Shown here: positions 61,032 to 64,000 of the stretch, piece after piece
Layout of the letters: every line of letters starts with the position of its first letter
Numbering within the stretch: position 1 is the first letter of the stretch
Assembly: GCA_011772495.1 (NCBI GenBank)
Contig: WVZL01000001.1
Coordinates: forward strand, 49,084-113,083
DNA length: 64,000 bases
Direction of reading: 5' to 3'
From: Candidatus Aminicenantota bacterium
GTDB taxonomy: Bacteria; Acidobacteriota; Aminicenantia; Aminicenantales; Aminicenantaceae
Made by a program: the position numbers and the translations under genes
Notes under the pieces: generated by a model
The model's database searches: none
What the model was told of the DNA's origin: nothing
What the model saw: only the letters and a program-made list of their open reading frames with translations

Positions 61032-63431
61032 ATGCCTAAATTAAAAATGATAAAGCATAAACGATTGCCAATTTTTTTAGGAGTGTTTTTAATATCCTTT
61101 GCCACTCTTATGTTAGAAATTGGAATGACAAGGATATTTTCTATTCTCTATGAATACCATTATGCTTTCTTAGCTGTTGCTCTGGCAATTTCGGGCTTAG
61201 GCGCAGGAGGGATTTTCTTTCATGCTAAACTAAAAAATTCTAAGTATGAAGATCTGGCTCTCGTGATTTCCGGCCAAGGATTTGGCATGGCAATTTTATT
61301 GATGCTTTTCTTGGTTGTTTTTGTAAGTGGATTAAATGTTATCTATTTCACTGCTATCTTGGCCTTTCTCCCGTTTTTGTTTGCAGGAATATTTTTGTCC
61401 GCCTCTTTCGAGCTTTTTGCTGAAAAAAGTGGAAAGCTCTATGCGATTGATCTTATAGGTGCTGCCCTTGGTTCTTTTTTAGTTATCTTCGCCTTAAAAC
61501 TTGGTGGTGTTGCCGTCGCTCTTGTGACCGGATTATTGGCCAGCCTTTCTTCGATATTAATAAGAGTAGGGGATTATCGAATTAAAAAGATAACCATAAA
61601 AAATGCGATTGGTTTAATTTCTTTGCCCTTGGCCCTGCTCGTATTACTTTTATTAAATATCTTATTCGGATTTCTGGGCCCCATCCCATTTTCCCCTTCA
61701 GCGCAAAAAGAGATGCTGAGTCTCATGAATCATCCTTTCTATGATGCTCAAATTGAAGAAACCAGGTGGAGTCATTTTGGGCGCACTGACCTAGTCAAGA
61801 ACAATCTCAATAGGAGTGAAATGGTCCTTTTCATCGATGGCACTGCAGGGGCTCCGATGTACCGATTTAACGGCGATTTTGGAAATATAAACAACAATGC
61901 TGTCCTTGGGTTGAAACGAGACTATACAGGCTATTTTCCAATTTCTCACTTGCCCCCAGAAGAGAAAAGAACTGTGTTGATCATTGGTCCTGGTGGAGGG
62001 AGAGATATCCTAGCTGCAAAGCTGGCTGGTGCGGAACAAATTACAGCCGTAGAGATCAATCCTGACTTTGTCAAGTTAGCCAGAAAATATAAAGATTACA
62101 ATGGAGGCATTTTCGATCAGAGAGAAGACATTTCGGTTGTTGTCGACGAGGGGCGCAGCTTCCTTAAAAGATTAAGGAAAAAATTTGACATAATATTTAT
62201 GAGTATCCCGATCACCAAGACCTCTCGAAGCCCGGAGGGCTATGCATTGTCAGAAAATTTCTTGTTTACTGTAGATTCGATGAGTGATTATCTGGAACAT
62301 CTGACTGAAAATGGGCGGATCATTGTCGTTGCTCACCATGACCTAGAAATTTTCAAACTCCTATTCTTAACTTTAGACGTTTATAAAAAGAAAGGGATAA
62401 ACCCACAAGAAGCTTTGAAACATATCTATACGATTGGTCCTCCTATGTTTCAGGTGTTTGTACTAAAGAAAAGTCCCATAACAAAAGAGGAAGCAAAGAT
62501 CATTCACGATGGAGCGATGCTTGAGCGGCATTATCAGGCGGAGACAACATTCATTCCTCATATATCACAACATCTCCATGAGATTCCTTTGGGTGAAGGG
62601 AAAGTTCTTTCAGGTCAAATGATAAACGAAGTCATTCTGGCAATATCGGAGGGAAGAGTTAATCCAGACGAGCTGATAAAAGCAGCAAATGTTGACTTAA
62701 AGCCTAATAGTGATAATAATCCTTTTTTTTATAAAATGAAAAAGGGGCTCCCTGAAGTTATTTCAATTCTACTGATTTTGAGCTTTATTTTGGCTGTGTT
62801 TGCTTTGTTGATAAAACCTCGGTTTAAACCTCCAACGGAAAGGGCTTTGAAAAAGAGGGATTTTTTATTTCGATATATGTTTTTTTCTATCGGAGTTGCC
62901 TTCATGCTGATTGAGATACCATTAATACAAAAATTCACTTTATTCCTTGGTCAGCCAGTATATTCTCTTTCGGCACTCCTTCTTTCTTTACTCGTAGGTG
63001 CTGGGATAGGTAGCTATATGAGTGGGCGAATCAGAGTTGTTAATTCTGTTGTTAAGCTGATTGGGGCAAGTCTGCTGGTTGCCATAGTAGTTCTTCTTTA
63101 CCTTTGGATTTTGCCCTCTATTTTTGATAGGTTGTTAAGTGCAACAATAAATACAAGGATATTCGCTTCTGTCGGTCTAATTTTACCCGTTGGACTCGTT
63201 ATGGGAGTTCCTTTCCCCTCCGGCATAAAACTACTCCATACATTTAAAATGACCGAACAAGTCCCAAGAATGTGGGGTATAAATGGTTTGAGTTCTGTAT
63301 TTGGTTCTGTGTTGGCTGTTTCTTTATCTATAATCTGGGGCTTTACTATGAGCTTGATCGTCGGAGCGTTTCTGTATTTTCTTATATGCATAATTTTCTC
63401 ATTCAAAAAAAGTCTCTTTTTAAATCAATAA
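61032..63431 (+). CDS. Polytopic membrane protein with spermidine-synthase-like domain
   Basis: The 799-residue protein has about seven N-terminal membrane segments (to about 220) and a central SAM-binding Rossmann domain with IIGPGGGRDILAAKLAGAEQITAVEINPDFVKLAR (about 318-352) and VVDEGRSFLKRL. A second membrane block follows (about 575-795). The aminopropyltransferase domain resembles SpeE, but membrane-fused versions are of unknown activity. It is the last gene of the second run. Its base composition is like that of its neighbours. Confidence 0.82.
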   Translation: MPKLKMIKHKRLPIFLGVFLISFATLMLEIGMTRIFSILYEYHYAFLAVALAISGLGAGGIFFHAKLKNSKYEDLALVISGQGFGMAILLMLFLVVFVSGLNVIYFTAILAFLPFLFAGIFLSASFELFAEKSGKLYAIDLIGAALGSFLVIFALKLGGVAVALVTGLLASLSSILIRVGDYRIKKITIKNAIGLISLPLALLVLLLLNILFGFLGPIPFSPSAQKEMLSLMNHPFYDAQIEETRWSHFGRTDLVKNNLNRSEMVLFIDGTAGAPMYRFNGDFGNINNNAVLGLKRDYTGYFPISHLPPEEKRTVLIIGPGGGRDILAAKLAGAEQITAVEINPDFVKLARKYKDYNGGIFDQREDISVVVDEGRSFLKRLRKKFDIIFMSIPITKTSRSPEGYALSENFLFTVDSMSDYLEHLTENGRIIVVAHHDLEIFKLLFLTLDVYKKKGINPQEALKHIYTIGPPMFQVFVLKKSPITKEEAKIIHDGAMLERHYQAETTFIPHISQHLHEIPLGEGKVLSGQMINEVILAISEGRVNPDELIKAANVDLKPNSDNNPFFYKMKKGLPEVISILLILSFILAVFALLIKPRFKPPTERALKKRDFLFRYMFFSIGVAFMLIEIPLIQKFTLFLGQPVYSLSALLLSLLVGAGIGSYMSGRIRVVNSVVKLIGASLLVAIVVLLYLWILPSIFDRLLSATINTRIFASVGLILPVGLVMGVPFPSGIKLLHTFKMTEQVPRMWGINGLSSVFGSVLAVSLSIIWGFTMSLIVGAFLYFLICIIFSFKKSLFLNQ

Positions 63432-63484
63432 TCCTTTTAACTTCACACAGAAAGAAGAAAAGAAAAAAAAATTAAAAAAAAAGC

Positions 63485-63514
63485 TTGACATACCATAGCG
63501 GGGTATGGTATATA
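63485..63514 (+). promoter_or_regulatory. CsoR-type operator inside promoter, copy 3
   Basis: TTGACA (63485-63490), ATACC-N7-GGTAT (63490-63506) with one C interrupting the G-run, and TATATA (63509-63514), again 18 bases apart. The bases just upstream (AAAAAAAGC) match copy 1. Confidence 0.78.
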
Positions 63515-63580
63515 TTTCTTTATTAAAAATTTAATTTAGCGGTAACTTGTATGAGATGAGTCGAAAATAGGAATAAGAAA

Positions 63581-63823
63581 ATGAAGAGAGGAACAAAATT
63601 TTGCATTTTATTGTTAGCTGGCATACTTACTTTTGCTGGATTTAACATGCTGGCTTCATCCGATGCGTTACAAATGATCAAGATTGGCAATGATGCAGGG
63701 CTTCATATCATAGCGAATCATTTGGCGACGAAAGAAAAGGCCCCTGAAGCGCATCCCATCAAAAAAGGAGGTAGTGCTTCAAATTGTCCTCAGCCTTTAT
63801 TCAGTGAAGTGGAATGCTGTTGA
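63581..63823 (+). CDS. Small exported protein ending in Cys-Cys
   Basis: The 80-residue product has a signal peptide (MKRGTKFCILLLAGILTFAGF..., likely cut near residue 29). A mature part of about 50 residues has two His and ends NCPQPLFSEVECC. Three Cys near the end could bind a soft metal in the periplasm. No family recognised. It is the first gene after CsoR-type promoter 3. Confidence 0.6.
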   Translation: MKRGTKFCILLLAGILTFAGFNMLASSDALQMIKIGNDAGLHIIANHLATKEKAPEAHPIKKGGSASNCPQPLFSEVECC

Positions 63824-63988
63824 TGCTTGTTCAGCTTTTGAAGCTAGATGAAAAACAAAGAAGCATATTTAATTCTATCAGGATGAAGTTGCTTGAAGTG
63901 TTATGGACTAAGCTTAAGGAAATCAAAAAAAGGCAATATGTTCGATGAGCAAGAATATCTATTTTTAATAAAGAAAGGAGAATGACAA
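63824..63988. other. Short gap before the truncated last gene
   Basis: No open frame or promoter is convincing in these 165 bases. AAAGGAG at 63974-63980 is the ribosome site of the next gene. Confidence 0.4.
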
Positions 63989-64000
63989 ATGGCTAAGAAA
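63989..64000 (+). CDS. Start of a gene cut by the window edge
   Basis: ATGGCTAAGAAA (Met-Ala-Lys-Lys) with AAAGGAG 8 bases upstream. It belongs to the transcript from CsoR-type promoter 3. Only four codons are visible, so no function can be given. Confidence 0.5.

Overview
The window looks like a chromosomal segment of an anaerobic or fermentative Gram-negative-type bacterium of roughly mid-40s % GC. I see outer-membrane beta-barrel proteins ending in aromatic residues, a ferredoxin-dependent indolepyruvate oxidoreductase (iorAB), a fused NDP-forming acyl-CoA synthetase, B12-dependent mutase and methyltransfer proteins, and many ferredoxin-type or flavin enzymes. The mix recalls uncultured Candidatus Aminicenantes/Acidobacteriota-like peptide fermenters; this is an inference from gene content, not a phylogenetic result. 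No rRNA, tRNA, CRISPR array, transposase or prophage was seen.

Layout. 0-3.4 kb: nitroreductase, a broken thi4 behind an intact-looking promoter, an outer-membrane protein and tsaC. 3.4-11.4 kb, minus strand: PqqB-like hydrolase, metG, folE, larC, a class III-type sirtuin, a beta-barrel and a PQQ-propeller protein. 11.7-13.5 kb: mtnP plus a PfkB kinase. 13.6-16.9 kb: thiolase and a HADH/enoyl-CoA hydratase fusion. 17.3-21.2 kb: aminotransferase, M20 hydrolase and a glutamine synthetase-like ligase with an altered glutamate-binding loop, behind a structured leader. 21.3-29.1 kb: iorBA, trpB2 with a small Cys protein, hisC and the NDP-forming acyl-CoA synthetase. 29.2-36.7 kb: acyl-CoA dehydrogenase, methylmalonyl-CoA mutase (two subunits), CoA-transferase, FadH-like reductase, ferredoxin and epimerase-like protein. 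36.8-45.5 kb: hydantoinase A/B pair, a GspG-tail-like protein and a three-subunit molybdenum hydroxylase. 45.5-50.1 kb, minus strand: queA, ruvBAC, yebC. 50.4-55.8 kb: cation-efflux protein, a PLP racemase and two copies of a corrinoid-methyltransferase cassette (64-65-residue protein, corrinoid protein, URO-D-family methyltransferase), one copy having lost its corrinoid gene.

The most distinctive part is 56-64 kb: AT-rich, dense in small proteins, with three near-identical promoters in which an inverted repeat of CsoR type (ATACC-N7-GGTAT with a G-run) occupies an 18-bp spacer between TTGACA and a TATA-type -10. They precede a SHOCT membrane protein, a Met/His-rich beta-barrel, a short-T-loop PII protein, a heavy-metal-associated fold lacking CxxC, two YHS proteins, a Tat-type Rieske protein, Cys/His-rich mini-proteins, an ICMT-like methyltransferase, a DUF2933 protein and a membrane spermidine-synthase-like protein. 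I read this as a copper- (or persulfide-) responsive regulon. Neither the regulator nor an exporting ATPase is inside the window; a new gene starts at the right edge.

Dispersed repeats occur between genes: a family with core GAACCGTCCCC (about 2.7 and 50.2 kb) and a family ending CGAAGCAATCTCA that brackets the epimerase-like gene at 36.2-36.7 kb.
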